A stretch of 64,000 bases of DNA, taken from the NCBI RefSeq assembly GCF_002754245.1, contig NZ_PEEX01000001.1, positions 4,134,001 through 4,198,000 of the forward strand. Direction: 5' to 3'. The position numbers were made by a program, and so were the translations under genes. Within the stretch, counting starts at the first letter, position 1; every line of letters begins with the position of its first letter. The notes under the pieces were generated by a model. That model made no database searches and was not told the origin of the DNA. It was given only the letters and a program-made list of their open reading frames with translations. Below, piece by piece: positions 1-6,916 of the stretch. This DNA is from Chryseobacterium sp. 52. Its GTDB lineage: Bacteria; Bacteroidota; Bacteroidia; Flavobacteriales; Weeksellaceae.

Positions 1-116
1 TCTCAAAGAAACAATCTATTGAGCTTAATTTGGAATCACTGGTTGCCGGAACGTACCAGATTTATATCTTTTCCGGAGATCAAATGCTGATCAGCTCAAA
101 AATCATCAAGAAATAA
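1..116 (+). CDS. C-terminal end of a T9SS-exported protein (partial)
   Basis: Only the last 37 codons lie in the window; the reading frame is open from base 3 to the TAA at 114-116. The translated tail has the pattern of a type A T9SS C-terminal sorting domain: an alternating hydrophobic strand, the motif LVAGTYQIYIFSGDQ, then a short strand ending in KIIKK. In this family the domain directs the protein across the outer membrane and is removed by the sortase PorU, which is encoded at 23.4-27.3 kb here. The cargo function cannot be told because the rest is outside the window. The GTY turn plus Lys-rich end makes the sorting-domain call fairly secure. Confidence 0.7.
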   Translation, partial: SKKQSIELNLESLVAGTYQIYIFSGDQMLISSKIIKK

Positions 117-166
117 TGGGAAACCATAGAACCGAGTCATGAAATGAGTCCCTGAAAATTCGTTAC

Positions 167-553
167 ATGAACAATACGATCAATAAGTTCTTTTTATCCG
201 TCAGTACTTTTCTGTTTCTGACAAGTTGTTATTCGGAGAAGTTTGATAAAGAAAAATGGCTTTCCCGAGATTCAGCATTATACGACGGCCAACGCAAAAA
301 AATGATGAATGATCTGGTGCAAAATGTTCTTAGATTTGAATACGGAAGTCAAAAAGGGACCATCAAAAAAGAAGTCTTTAACCTCATCGGAATACCGGAT
401 CAAATCGATAGAAAAAATGGAGAGGAAATTTATTTTGTTGAAGAAAGAATAGGTGTAATTGATCCTAATGGTCATATCAATCTGCATTTCATTTATAAAA
501 GCGACTCGACATTAATAAGCTGGAAAATTGAAGATGTAGACTATAAAGAATAA
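167..553 (+). CDS. small lipoprotein of unknown function
   Basis: 128 residues. The N-terminus has a short basic stretch, a hydrophobic core and the lipobox LTSC (Cys about residue 21), so it should be lipid-anchored in the envelope. The middle carries VFNLIGIPDQIDRKNGEE, which resembles the LxGxPD turn of SmpA/BamE-like small lipoproteins, followed by alternating strands ending in LISWKIED. That fold similarity is inference only. The ATG at 167 is the only start that keeps the signal peptide. The gene lies downstream of the T9SS cargo end and directly before a broken gene remnant. I do not recognise a specific family. Confidence 0.7.
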   Translation: MNNTINKFFLSVSTFLFLTSCYSEKFDKEKWLSRDSALYDGQRKKMMNDLVQNVLRFEYGSQKGTIKKEVFNLIGIPDQIDRKNGEEIYFVEERIGVIDPNGHINLHFIYKSDSTLISWKIEDVDYKE

Positions 554-872
554 TTATAATCTGGGTGGCTACATAGAATTATATAAAATTGATACCACTA
601 AAATCAAAGAAAGGCTGTATCATAAATTTTCTAATACAGCCCTTCCTGAAAGATAGGTAAGCGGCATTGACAAATATTTCGGGGCTTTCCAAAATTTCCT
701 CAGAGATAACAAAAATAATCTGGATTATCATAATGCCTTTTACGAAACTATTCTTGAAAAACTCAGACATGACAATTTCATATTGGAACCTGATGAAAGC
801 AACTTTTTGAAGCGGTTATTCATATATGCCCCGGATCGTCTTATCCATCAAAAAGGAGCTTGGAAGCTATAA
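552..872 (+). pseudogene. nonsense-interrupted gene remnant
   Basis: Reading in the frame of base 552 gives about 106 codons of protein-like sequence interrupted by a single in-frame TAG at 654-656 and closed by TAA at 870-872. No start codon exists at its 5' end: a TAG at 537-539 closes the frame upstream. Composition (aromatic, Lys/Asn-rich, segments such as YFGAFQNFLRDNKNN and LKRLFIYAPDRL) looks like former coding sequence rather than random intergenic DNA. It immediately follows, in another frame, the lipoprotein stop at 551-553. Probably the 3' part of a lost gene; the original product is not recognisable. Confidence 0.5.
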
Positions 873-904
873 GGGCCCAATCTATGAAAATCACTACTGT
901 TAAT

Positions 905-1435
905 CTACAGCGCGTCCAAAAACTTCAAATACATCGGCACACTTCTTTCAATCCATTCTTCTGAAGGATCATTTTCAATTCCATAGTATACAAAAGGTTC
1001 TTCATAGGTTGCTTTGATATAGTCGAAAGTCAGTTCATAGGGTCTGAAAAGTTCGTTCATGGTGTATTTATATTTTCCTGCTGCGCTGTACCCTTCGTCA
1101 TCAATTCCTGCTGTCACCGCCAGAGAAATTTTCTTCCCTCCTGCTTTGTAGCCGCTTTTGCTTCCGTACGCCCAGCCGTAAAGAAGAACCTCATCAAACC
1201 ATTTTTTCAGGAGTGGCGGACTGCTGAACCAATAAAACGGAAACTGGAAAATAATCTTATCATAAGATTCTATCAGCTGCTGCTCTTTTGTAACATCAAT
1301 TTTTTCGTCCGGATAGGCTTCGTAGAGTGAATGAACGGTATATTTTTCAGGGTGTTTATTTAATTCTTCAATCCATCTTTTGTTGATGACAGATTTTTCA
1401 ATATCAGGATGAATGACAATGACTAATGTTTTCAT
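905..1435 (-). CDS. flavodoxin-fold NAD(P)H oxidoreductase (quinone reductase / KefF-YwrO type)
   Basis: 176 residues, the usual length of the flavodoxin_2 family of FMN-dependent NAD(P)H:quinone reductases. The N-terminal strand MKTLVIVIHPD is the phosphate-binding first strand, and QFPFYWFSSPPLLKKWFDE is the family's signature loop around the flavin and active site. Later segments (AYGSKSG, KKISLAVTAG, RPYELTFDYI) also match. Likely a cytoplasmic two-electron reductase of quinones or electrophiles. It is divergent from an HxlR regulator at 1531, the classic arrangement in which an HxlR/YodB-type repressor senses electrophiles and controls the reductase. A -7 box and an inverted repeat lie between the two genes. 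Confidence 0.88.
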   Translation of the reverse strand: MKTLVIVIHPDIEKSVINKRWIEELNKHPEKYTVHSLYEAYPDEKIDVTKEQQLIESYDKIIFQFPFYWFSSPPLLKKWFDEVLLYGWAYGSKSGYKAGGKKISLAVTAGIDDEGYSAAGKYKYTMNELFRPYELTFDYIKATYEEPFVYYGIENDPSEEWIERSVPMYLKFLDAL

Positions 1436-1458
1436 TTTTCTTGTTTAAATTTCTACAG

Positions 1459-1529
1459 CAAAAATAATATACGTAACTTACATTTCATCCATTAATACCC
1501 AATTGTATGGTACTATAAAAAATGTAAGT
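1459..1529. promoter_or_regulatory. shared control region with 10-bp inverted repeat and -7 box
   Basis: On the minus strand TATTTTTG (1466 to 1459) fits the Bacteroidota -7 consensus TAnnTTTG for the oxidoreductase gene. Just upstream of it lies ACTTACATTT (1476-1485), whose exact reverse complement AAATGTAAGT is at 1520-1529, touching the ATG of the HxlR gene. The two arms are therefore placed to block both divergent genes. Operator function for the HxlR protein is inferred from position and symmetry. Confidence 0.55.
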
Positions 1530-1530
1530 A

Positions 1531-1929
1531 ATGACTAAAATAAAGGAAACATCCACCAATTTTGCCAATAAAAAAGCCCTCTCTGATGAATGTCCGGAGA
1601 TTCATGCATCCAATACCATTGGTGGACAGTGGGCTCTTGCGATCTGCTGCTACCTTATCAATGGAAAACTGAGATTTGGAGAGCTTAGAAAAAAGTTAAA
1701 TAACATCACAGAACGGATGCTTACCCTTCAACTGCGAAGACTGGAAGAAGACAAAATTCTCACCAGAACCGTTTATGCTGAAGTTCCGCCCCGTGTGGAA
1801 TATGAACTTACCGAGATTGGGTACAGGTTAAAACCTATCATTCTGGAGTTTGAAAAATGGGGTAAGGAACACAAGGAAATTATGAGTAACGGGAATACAG
1901 TTCCGGAATCTCAAAAAGCAGTAAAATAA
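1531..1929 (+). CDS. HxlR-family winged-helix transcriptional regulator
   Basis: 132 residues. After a roughly 20-residue lead, the HxlR domain is complete: CPEIHASNTIGGQWALAICC (recognition start with the family Cys), LRFGELRKKLNNITERMLT (helix-turn-helix), LQLRRLEEDKILTRTVY, then the wing VPPRVEYELTEIGYRL. HxlR proteins are small cytoplasmic DNA-binding regulators, often redox or electrophile sensors through the N-terminal cysteine. It is divergent from the NAD(P)H oxidoreductase, and an inverted repeat ends 1 base before its ATG, so autoregulation and control of the reductase are likely. The start at 1531 is the first ATG after that repeat. Confidence 0.9.
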   Translation: MTKIKETSTNFANKKALSDECPEIHASNTIGGQWALAICCYLINGKLRFGELRKKLNNITERMLTLQLRRLEEDKILTRTVYAEVPPRVEYELTEIGYRLKPIILEFEKWGKEHKEIMSNGNTVPESQKAVK

Positions 1930-1959
1930 AAGACCTTTTATTTAAATACATATTATTTT

Positions 1960-2406
1960 ATGATCACCCTAGATTTTTTAAAAGAGATTTTATCAACCTA
2001 TGCTTCTCTGAATCGACCTCCTGCTAATGTTTACTTTGAATTTGACATTGTTGAATTCGATCGTTCCATCAATCCTCAGGATTTCATGAGAAGCCATTTT
2101 GCATTAAAGGATAATAAAGAGCTGGCTGTTACCGAAATCAGCGAATCCGAGTTTAAGCAAATAATATATAAATGGTTTTTTGAATATGGTACTTTAAAGA
2201 ATAGTAAGCTTGATACTTCAGAAAATCTGAAGAGTGTAGACAACTTTTACAGCCAGATAAAACTGATGACTCAGGAAAAAAAGATCTTCCGGTTTCAAAA
2301 TGTTAATAAAGGGCTTTATGAGTATCAGCTGGGGATATTCTTTGCTTATATTTATATTGAAGGTCAGGGGAAAAATTTTCTCATTTATTTTAGTGAACAA
2401 GGCTAA
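1960..2406 (+). CDS. hypothetical protein, 148 aa
   Basis: A 148-residue soluble protein with no signal peptide or membrane segment. The sequence is mixed helix and strand, rich in Phe/Tyr (for example QIIYKWFFEYG, YEYQLGIFFAYIYIEGQGKNF). I do not recognise a family. It stands 30 bp after the HxlR gene on the same strand but is not an obvious regulon partner. Size, composition and its place among other small orphan genes downstream of a T9SS cargo end would fit an immunity-type or orphan accessory protein, but this is a guess. Confidence 0.6.
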   Translation: MITLDFLKEILSTYASLNRPPANVYFEFDIVEFDRSINPQDFMRSHFALKDNKELAVTEISESEFKQIIYKWFFEYGTLKNSKLDTSENLKSVDNFYSQIKLMTQEKKIFRFQNVNKGLYEYQLGIFFAYIYIEGQGKNFLIYFSEQG

Positions 2407-2450
2407 TATTATGTAAATTCAAGAGGTCTTAAACTACCAAAAACTATCCT

Positions 2451-2960
2451 ATGAAAAACCTAACTTTTTTACTCAGTTTATCTACTGCCGTATTCTTCGG
2501 AATCAATGCAAATGCACAAAAGATTTCTGACGGGCAGACTATAGAGGTCAACGGAATGAGTGTAACTTTTAATATCCTAAACAAAGAAAGCGTTGAAGCG
2601 GGAGGAAAACCGTATGACCGTTATAAAGTTTCAGCATCTGTAAAGAATTCTTCAGACAAAACATATAACATCAGACTCACTTCTTTCCCTCAGATTGTGA
2701 GCAATATCGGACTTGTGGAATTAGACTGTATGAATGCAACCGGAGCAAAGCTTACTTCTAAAAAAATAGAGCTTAAAATGAAAGCTCAGATGATCAATGT
2801 GACGTATTCTGCTTACGATAAATCCGGAAAATTCACGACCAGTACCATTCCTGTGACAGGAAGTTATTATTTTGATCCGGGTGATGCCATCAATGACAAT
2901 GCTATTTTTATTGTTCCACAGGGTGAAAAACCGGATGTCTCTGTGAGAAGTCTGAGGTAA
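2451..2960 (+). CDS. secreted periplasmic protein of unknown function
   Basis: 169 residues with a clear Sec signal peptide (Lys-Asn start, hydrophobic core, cleavage after INANA before QKISDG). The mature part is beta-rich with a possible Ig-like or beta-sandwich pattern: SVTFNILNKESVEAGGKPYDRYKVSASVKNSS followed by strands around LTSFPQIV and the YYFDPGD segment (here given in pieces). No catalytic motif was seen. Probably periplasmic or surface-associated. Flanked by two small hypothetical genes on the same strand with short gaps (44 and 37 bp), so cotranscription is possible. Family unknown. Confidence 0.68.
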   Translation: MKNLTFLLSLSTAVFFGINANAQKISDGQTIEVNGMSVTFNILNKESVEAGGKPYDRYKVSASVKNSSDKTYNIRLTSFPQIVSNIGLVELDCMNATGAKLTSKKIELKMKAQMINVTYSAYDKSGKFTTSTIPVTGSYYFDPGDAINDNAIFIVPQGEKPDVSVRSLR

Positions 2961-2997
2961 TATTTTTTGTTTAAAAAAAGATTAAATTCAAAAAAAT

Positions 2998-3423
2998 ATG
3001 CTACGAATAGATGAGCATTTAGATACCATTTATTTAGAACTGGTTATTAATGCCTGCCAAATGAGTAGAGAAGATATATGGATCTCGGGAGCACTCGAAA
3101 TTAGGCTAAATGATAAAAAACCTTATGCCGATAGTGATATCATTAATGAGCATGAATTTTTCAAAAGTATAGATTCTGAAGGTGAATTTGAAATATTTTC
3201 CTGTTGCTGTGGAGTCCCGGAATGTAGTGGATGGATCAAAGGAATACAGGTTGATCATATTGATCATCAATTGATAAAATGGACCAATCTTAATAATGGA
3301 GATTCTTGGATTTTTAAACGACAAATGCTTGATGAAGATTTGAAAGAAATTCAGGAAAAATTAGAAAACTACAAAAGCTTTTTTAATGAAAAAGGAATCA
3401 GTTATGTAGGATATGGTTATTAA
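2998..3423 (+). CDS. hypothetical protein with CCCGVPECSGW cluster
   Basis: 141 residues, no signal peptide or transmembrane segment. Its most striking feature is a cysteine cluster, SCCCGVPECSGW (about residues 66-77), placed between two acidic strands. Four cysteines so close could bind a metal. The C-terminal third (LDEDLKEIQEKLENYKSFF) is a predicted amphipathic helix. I do not recognise a named domain with certainty. The gene is followed by a strong bidirectional hairpin terminator at 3473-3497. Its cytoplasmic, acidic, single-domain character is compatible with an immunity protein, but nothing in the window proves that. Confidence 0.62.
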   Translation: MLRIDEHLDTIYLELVINACQMSREDIWISGALEIRLNDKKPYADSDIINEHEFFKSIDSEGEFEIFSCCCGVPECSGWIKGIQVDHIDHQLIKWTNLNNGDSWIFKRQMLDEDLKEIQEKLENYKSFFNEKGISYVGYGY

Positions 3424-3472
3424 ATTCTGATACCACCACAATATTATTCAATCAATTAACTTATTAACAATA

Positions 3473-3497
3473 AAAACCTCCATCATTTGGAGGTTTT
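3473..3497. terminator. bidirectional rho-independent terminator
   Basis: Perfect 9-bp stem AAAACCTCC (3473-3481) with GGAGGTTTT (3489-3497), 7-nt loop. A-run before and T-run after the stem let it serve both convergent genes, the orphan gene ending at 3423 and tag ending at 3504. Confidence 0.85.
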
Positions 3498-3503
3498 ATC
3501 ATT

Positions 3504-4055
3504 TTATTCTTTTTGCCACATCGGCTGATGCTGTAAAACAGTTTCATAAACAGAACAGCTCTCTGCATGGGCACCTTTCAGATATCCGGTACTCATTAAA
3601 AACTCATTCACAATTTCACCACCGGTAAATTTGAATGTCTTTTTGAACAGTTTCATCCACTCCTGAAGAGTTTTAGGATGATGATGCTCCAGCCATTTTT
3701 CAAAAGACCCGGATTCTTTCTGTAATTCAATGATGGTTTTAGCATTTTCAATGGCCGCATTTACTTTCAGCCGGTTTCTGATAATCCCCGTGTCGTTCAG
3801 CAGCCTTTCCCGGTCATCTTCAGTATAGGCAGCAATGGTATGAATATCAAAATTACTGTATGCTTTCCTGAAGCTCTCTTCTTTCTTTAAAACAGTTTCC
3901 CAGCTCAGTCCTGCCTGGTTGATTTCCAGTATCAGCCTTCCAAAAAGCTCATTATCATCATGGATAGGAAAACCATAGTAATTATCGTGGTAATTTTTAT
4001 GCAGTTCTTTTCTGCCTTCGGGCTTCATCCCGTCTATTGCTAAACAATAACTCAT
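3504..4055 (-). CDS. tag: DNA-3-methyladenine glycosylase I
   Basis: 183 residues, the normal Tag length. Tag removes 3-methyladenine from alkylated DNA, starting base excision repair in the cytoplasm. The family signature is intact: YHDNYYGFPIHDDNELFGRL, then LEINQAGLSWETVLKKEESF and FRKAYSNFD. The zinc-binding residues known from E. coli Tag have counterparts: Cys4 in MSYC, His in NYHD near residue 23, and the His and Cys of GAHAESCSVYE near the C-terminus. Its ATG overlaps the stop of the upstream MazG-like gene as TAATG (shared base 4055), so the two are translationally coupled. A terminator follows the gene. Confidence 0.93.
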   Translation of the reverse strand: MSYCLAIDGMKPEGRKELHKNYHDNYYGFPIHDDNELFGRLILEINQAGLSWETVLKKEESFRKAYSNFDIHTIAAYTEDDRERLLNDTGIIRNRLKVNAAIENAKTIIELQKESGSFEKWLEHHHPKTLQEWMKLFKKTFKFTGGEIVNEFLMSTGYLKGAHAESCSVYETVLQHQPMWQKE

Positions 4056-4372
4056 TAGAATAGTTTTTCTGTTTTGGTTAAAAATTGGTCTAATGCTTCT
4101 TTAATATCAATACCTGTACGGTCTGCCAATACAATGAGCCACCAGATATTCTCGCCTAATTTATGTTTCAGTTCTTCTTCAGAATCTTTTTTCAGCCATC
4201 TTTTCTGATGTGACATAATATCTCTCCCCACCAGTCCTGCATCGGTAAGATACGCAAGAGCATCCTCTTCCAGGGTCCATTCTGTGCCATGATGCTGTTT
4301 TTCCAGCTGATGATACTGTTCTCTGATATCTAAAGAACGTTGTATGATTTCGTCAAGATTATTTTTATCCAT
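4055..4372 (-). CDS. MazG-like protein with altered catalytic motif
   Basis: 105 residues, all-alpha, the size of a single MazG/dUTPase-superfamily unit. The segments WTLEEDALAYLTDAGLVGRD and HKLGENIWWLIVLADRTGID align with the MazG pattern EExxE...ExxD followed by a hydrophobic helix. In typical active members the second part reads ELGDVLW; here it reads KLGENIW, so the usual Glu is Lys and the Asp is Glu. Nucleotide pyrophosphohydrolase activity is therefore uncertain. It is first in a two-gene unit with tag, which suggests a nucleotide or DNA damage housekeeping role. Alternative: a structural relative with no enzyme activity. Confidence 0.72.
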   Translation of the reverse strand: MDKNNLDEIIQRSLDIREQYHQLEKQHHGTEWTLEEDALAYLTDAGLVGRDIMSHQKRWLKKDSEEELKHKLGENIWWLIVLADRTGIDIKEALDQFLTKTEKLF

Positions 4373-4509
4373 TATTTCGTTTCCTTAAATTAATACTTTT
4401 AATGATACCGAATCATTCAGACGATAAAGATAATACAGGATTGTGACAACTGCTAGTCAGTAGTGTTTTAATTTTAGCATTTAATACCATCAGATTTTCA
4501 GAAAAACGA

Positions 4510-4517
4510 TAAATTTG
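4510..4517 (+). promoter_or_regulatory. -7 promoter element TAAATTTG
   Basis: TAAATTTG matches the Bacteroidota TAnnTTTG -7 consensus and lies 18 nt before the ATG of the secreted hydrolase at 4536. No clear -33 TTG was found at the expected distance. Confidence 0.45.
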
Positions 4518-4535
4518 AAGTCTCAAAAGTAACAT

Positions 4536-5447
4536 ATGAAATTTCTCTTCTCTTTTCTTTTTGTCCTGACATTTATTTCCTTCAATGCACAGCAAATCTA
4601 TTCTAAAGCCTATGGTAACCCGAAAGATCCTGCCGTAATTTTTATCCACGGCGGTCCGAGCGGAAATGCCACATTATTTGAAGGAACTACAGCCGAAAAG
4701 CTGGCCAATAAAGGTTTTTATGTGATTGTCTATGACAGACGCGGAGAAGGCAGATCTAAAGATGAAAATGCTTCCATGACTTTTAAAGAAAGCTTTGAAG
4801 ACCTTAATCAGATCTACAAAACCTACGGTATTCAAAAAGCGGATATTCTGGCGCACAGTTTTGGTGGAATTATCGGCACTCTTTACACCAAACAGTTTCC
4901 TGAAAAAGTTAATGCTCTGATTCTTGCTGGTGCTTTATTTTCACAGCAGGAAACTTATGATTATATTTTAAAAAGAGCTAAAGAGAAATTTAAAAATGAT
5001 CCTTTGAAGCTTAAAGAAATCTCCGAGATTGAAAGTTTAAGCAAAAACTCTGCTGCTTATAGAAAAAGATGCTACGAAACGGCCAGCGAGATGAAATTAT
5101 TCACCATGCCTCATTCTACGGCGGAAAGCAAACAATTAAGAAGCGAATATGAAGCCGGGGATTTTTATAAAACCAATTTCAGAAATGCTAATTCTCCCAT
5201 CAAGTTTTATCAAAATGAAGCTCAAAATAATGTAGATAATAAAGCTGTTCTGAAAGATATCAGAAAGAAAGGAATTCCCATTTTTGCTATCTATGGAAAA
5301 GACGATGGTATATTTTCTGAGAAACAGCTCAATGATATGAAAAATATTACCGGGAAAAACAACTTTAAGATCATAGACAACTGCTCTCATTACTTATTTG
5401 TAGACCAGCAGGAGGATTTCCTTAAATTTATAGTCCCGGTCTTATAA
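4536..5447 (+). CDS. secreted alpha/beta hydrolase
   Basis: 303 residues with an N-terminal signal peptide (cleavage likely after FNAQ, about residue 19). The alpha/beta-hydrolase landmarks are present: HGGPSGNATLF (oxyanion loop, HGGP as in prolyl iminopeptidases), YDRRGEGRS, the nucleophile elbow AHSFGG (Ser about residue 108), the acid segment YGKDDGIF and the C-terminal His in NCSHYLFVDQ. It should be a periplasmic or exported serine hydrolase acting on an ester or peptide; the substrate is not predictable. HGGP favours a peptidase-like (S33) member. It is monocistronic and divergent from the MazG-tag pair. Confidence 0.85.
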   Translation: MKFLFSFLFVLTFISFNAQQIYSKAYGNPKDPAVIFIHGGPSGNATLFEGTTAEKLANKGFYVIVYDRRGEGRSKDENASMTFKESFEDLNQIYKTYGIQKADILAHSFGGIIGTLYTKQFPEKVNALILAGALFSQQETYDYILKRAKEKFKNDPLKLKEISEIESLSKNSAAYRKRCYETASEMKLFTMPHSTAESKQLRSEYEAGDFYKTNFRNANSPIKFYQNEAQNNVDNKAVLKDIRKKGIPIFAIYGKDDGIFSEKQLNDMKNITGKNNFKIIDNCSHYLFVDQQEDFLKFIVPVL

Positions 5448-5499
5448 TAAAAACCTCGTTGAATCTAAATTTCAGAAACAACCGGTTTAAAATCTGGCT

Positions 5500-5856
5500 T
5501 CACTCCAATTTAGCTTCAATTAAACTATGAAATGTTTCTTTGTATCCTTCCCCCCATTTTTTCATCGCATAGAGAACGTCCAGCAGGCTTTCTCCTCCGG
5601 CTGTTAAAGAATATTCAACTTTCGGTGGCAGAACATTGTAAATTTTCTTTGTAATAATTCCATGAAATTCCAATTCAGATAACTGCTGATTCAAAACTCT
5701 TGCGGATGCTTGTGGAATCGATTTATGCAGTTCTGACGGGCGTTTCAGTCCTTTACTTATATTGGCCAGCAGATTAGCTTTCCACTTCCCTCCTACTACC
5801 TCTATTGCTATATTCAAACCACAGGTGAGGTCTTTTGGTATTTTTTTTTCGTACAT
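5500..5856 (-). CDS. HxlR-family transcriptional regulator
   Basis: 118 residues, a complete HxlR winged helix: CGLNIAIEVVGGKWKANLLA (family start with conserved Cys and GGKWK), GLKRPSELHKSIPQASARVL (helix-turn-helix), NQQLSELEFHGIITKKIYN and the wing LPPKVEYSLTAGGESL. Such proteins bind palindromes upstream of their own or neighbouring genes and often sense electrophiles. It is divergent from a DUF1304 membrane protein; a 16-bp perfect inverted repeat sits between them at 5906-5944. The second HxlR gene in 4 kb (the other is at 1531) is distinct in sequence, so not a recent duplication. Confidence 0.9.
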   Translation of the reverse strand: MYEKKIPKDLTCGLNIAIEVVGGKWKANLLANISKGLKRPSELHKSIPQASARVLNQQLSELEFHGIITKKIYNVLPPKVEYSLTAGGESLLDVLYAMKKWGEGYKETFHSLIEAKLE

Positions 5857-5905
5857 ATTGAATCATTTGTCAGGACAAATATAATTATAAATACATGTAA
5901 GGGTA

Positions 5906-5944
5906 TACTGCGAAAATTATCCTGTACTGATAATTTTCGCAGTA
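5906..5944. repeat. perfect 16-bp inverted repeat between hxlR and DUF1304 gene
   Basis: TACTGCGAAAATTATC (5906-5921) and its exact reverse complement (5929-5944) are separated by 7 nt. The arms lie in the divergent promoter gap. There is no T-run, so a terminator is unlikely; an operator for the HxlR protein or a structured leader is more plausible. Confidence 0.8.
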
Positions 5945-5994
5945 ATTGCCTGTTTTGTTATATTACCCAATCTTTACCATTCAAATTTCAACAC

Positions 5995-6432
5995 ATGATG
6001 AATGGATCTCTTACCCGTTTTACCAAAGCACTGATTATTTTTGTCATCATCGATTTTCTGCTGTTTTTTATCCTGGAGGCAATTTTTTGGATGGAACCTT
6101 TTATTTACAATATTTTACTGGCCATGTTTGATAACCCTCCGGCAAGCTTGCCCTATTCGATGCATGCTTTAATTCTTAAAAAGCTATTTATCAACCAGGG
6201 ATTCTATAATTTATTTTTAGCCTGTGGTGGTATTGCAGGACTGTATTGCATCAGAAAAAATAAGGCTGTTGGGTATGCACTGATCTTATTAGCCTGTTTT
6301 TCTGCAGTGGGAGCAGGATTGGTCCTGGCGTTAACCTCAAAGGCTTATATTTTAGCATTTCTTCAGGCAGTGCCGGCTGCAATGGTGTGTATAAAACTCT
6401 ATCCCGTCCTAAAAAAAGAATTAAATCCTTAA
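5995..6432 (+). CDS. DUF1304-like inner membrane protein
   Basis: 145 residues with four predicted membrane helices (about 10-30, 70-95, 97-118, 119-138). The conserved core of DUF1304 is visible: LILKKLFINQGFYNLFLACG, where the NQGFYN(L/G)FLA motif is the family hallmark, and the early LFFILEAIFWMEPF segment. DUF1304 proteins are small inner-membrane proteins without known activity. ATG at 5995 and 5998 are both possible starts. The gene is divergent from an HxlR regulator, which probably controls it. Downstream, a small secreted-type protein and a DoxDA protein follow on the same strand. Confidence 0.75.
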   Translation: MMNGSLTRFTKALIIFVIIDFLLFFILEAIFWMEPFIYNILLAMFDNPPASLPYSMHALILKKLFINQGFYNLFLACGGIAGLYCIRKNKAVGYALILLACFSAVGAGLVLALTSKAYILAFLQAVPAAMVCIKLYPVLKKELNP

Positions 6433-6482
6433 AACCAACAATCTTTAACGAACTTGATTCAGAAATCCGTAGTTTTGTCAGA

Positions 6483-6863
6483 ATGCAGAATATAAGAATA
6501 CATATAAAAACCTATAAGGCCGTCTTAATGATGCTTGTAGTGGTATTCTCACTTTCTCCATGCTCCCTGAAAAGAGATGTTCTCAATATTTTTGACATTC
6601 AGCACATCAGTGGTTTAAATAAAGTAAAAATAACCGCTGGTCCGGCATCAACCTGTGAATTATCTACAGAAACTTCATCCTCGAAGGCTGCCTTTGCAAA
6701 AGCTGATAGAAAAATAAAAGACAAGAGCTTCTTTTTAAATTCAGCCTCCAATTCTGGTTTCGGCGAAAAAAAAATAATCCTGAATGCTTATTCAGGAGAG
6801 ACTTCAGGAAACAGTCCCCCGAAATACATTTTATTTAAAAGATTGAAATTACATCTGGTTTAG
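6483..6863 (+). CDS. small membrane-anchored protein with SPCSLK motif
   Basis: 126 residues if started at 6483; an in-frame upstream extension to 6387 overlaps the DUF1304 gene and adds residues without recognisable character. After a basic start, the hydrophobic stretch AVLMMLVVVFSLSPCSLK looks like a signal anchor. The pattern SPC-(S/V)-(L/V)-K-x-x-(I/V) followed about 20 residues later by an NK(V/S)K segment and a Cys is one I associate with small Flavobacteriia proteins next to transport genes, but no function is established. It is not a lipoprotein, because Pro precedes the Cys. It precedes the DoxDA gene by 53 bp and is probably cotranscribed with it. Confidence 0.55.
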   Translation: MQNIRIHIKTYKAVLMMLVVVFSLSPCSLKRDVLNIFDIQHISGLNKVKITAGPASTCELSTETSSSKAAFAKADRKIKDKSFFLNSASNSGFGEKKIILNAYSGETSGNSPPKYILFKRLKLHLV

Positions 6864-6916
6864 ATTTTATCTACATCATTTTTTACAAACAATCTTTTTA
6901 ATATAATATTATTTCA

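Noticed and set aside
5922..5928. Terminator interpretation of the 5906-5944 palindrome
   Set aside because: No T-run on either side and divergent genes on both sides; operator or leader is more likely.
6387..6482. Upstream extension of the SPCSLK protein
   Set aside because: Overlaps the DUF1304 gene and adds no recognisable segment; the ATG at 6483 gives the basic plus hydrophobic start.
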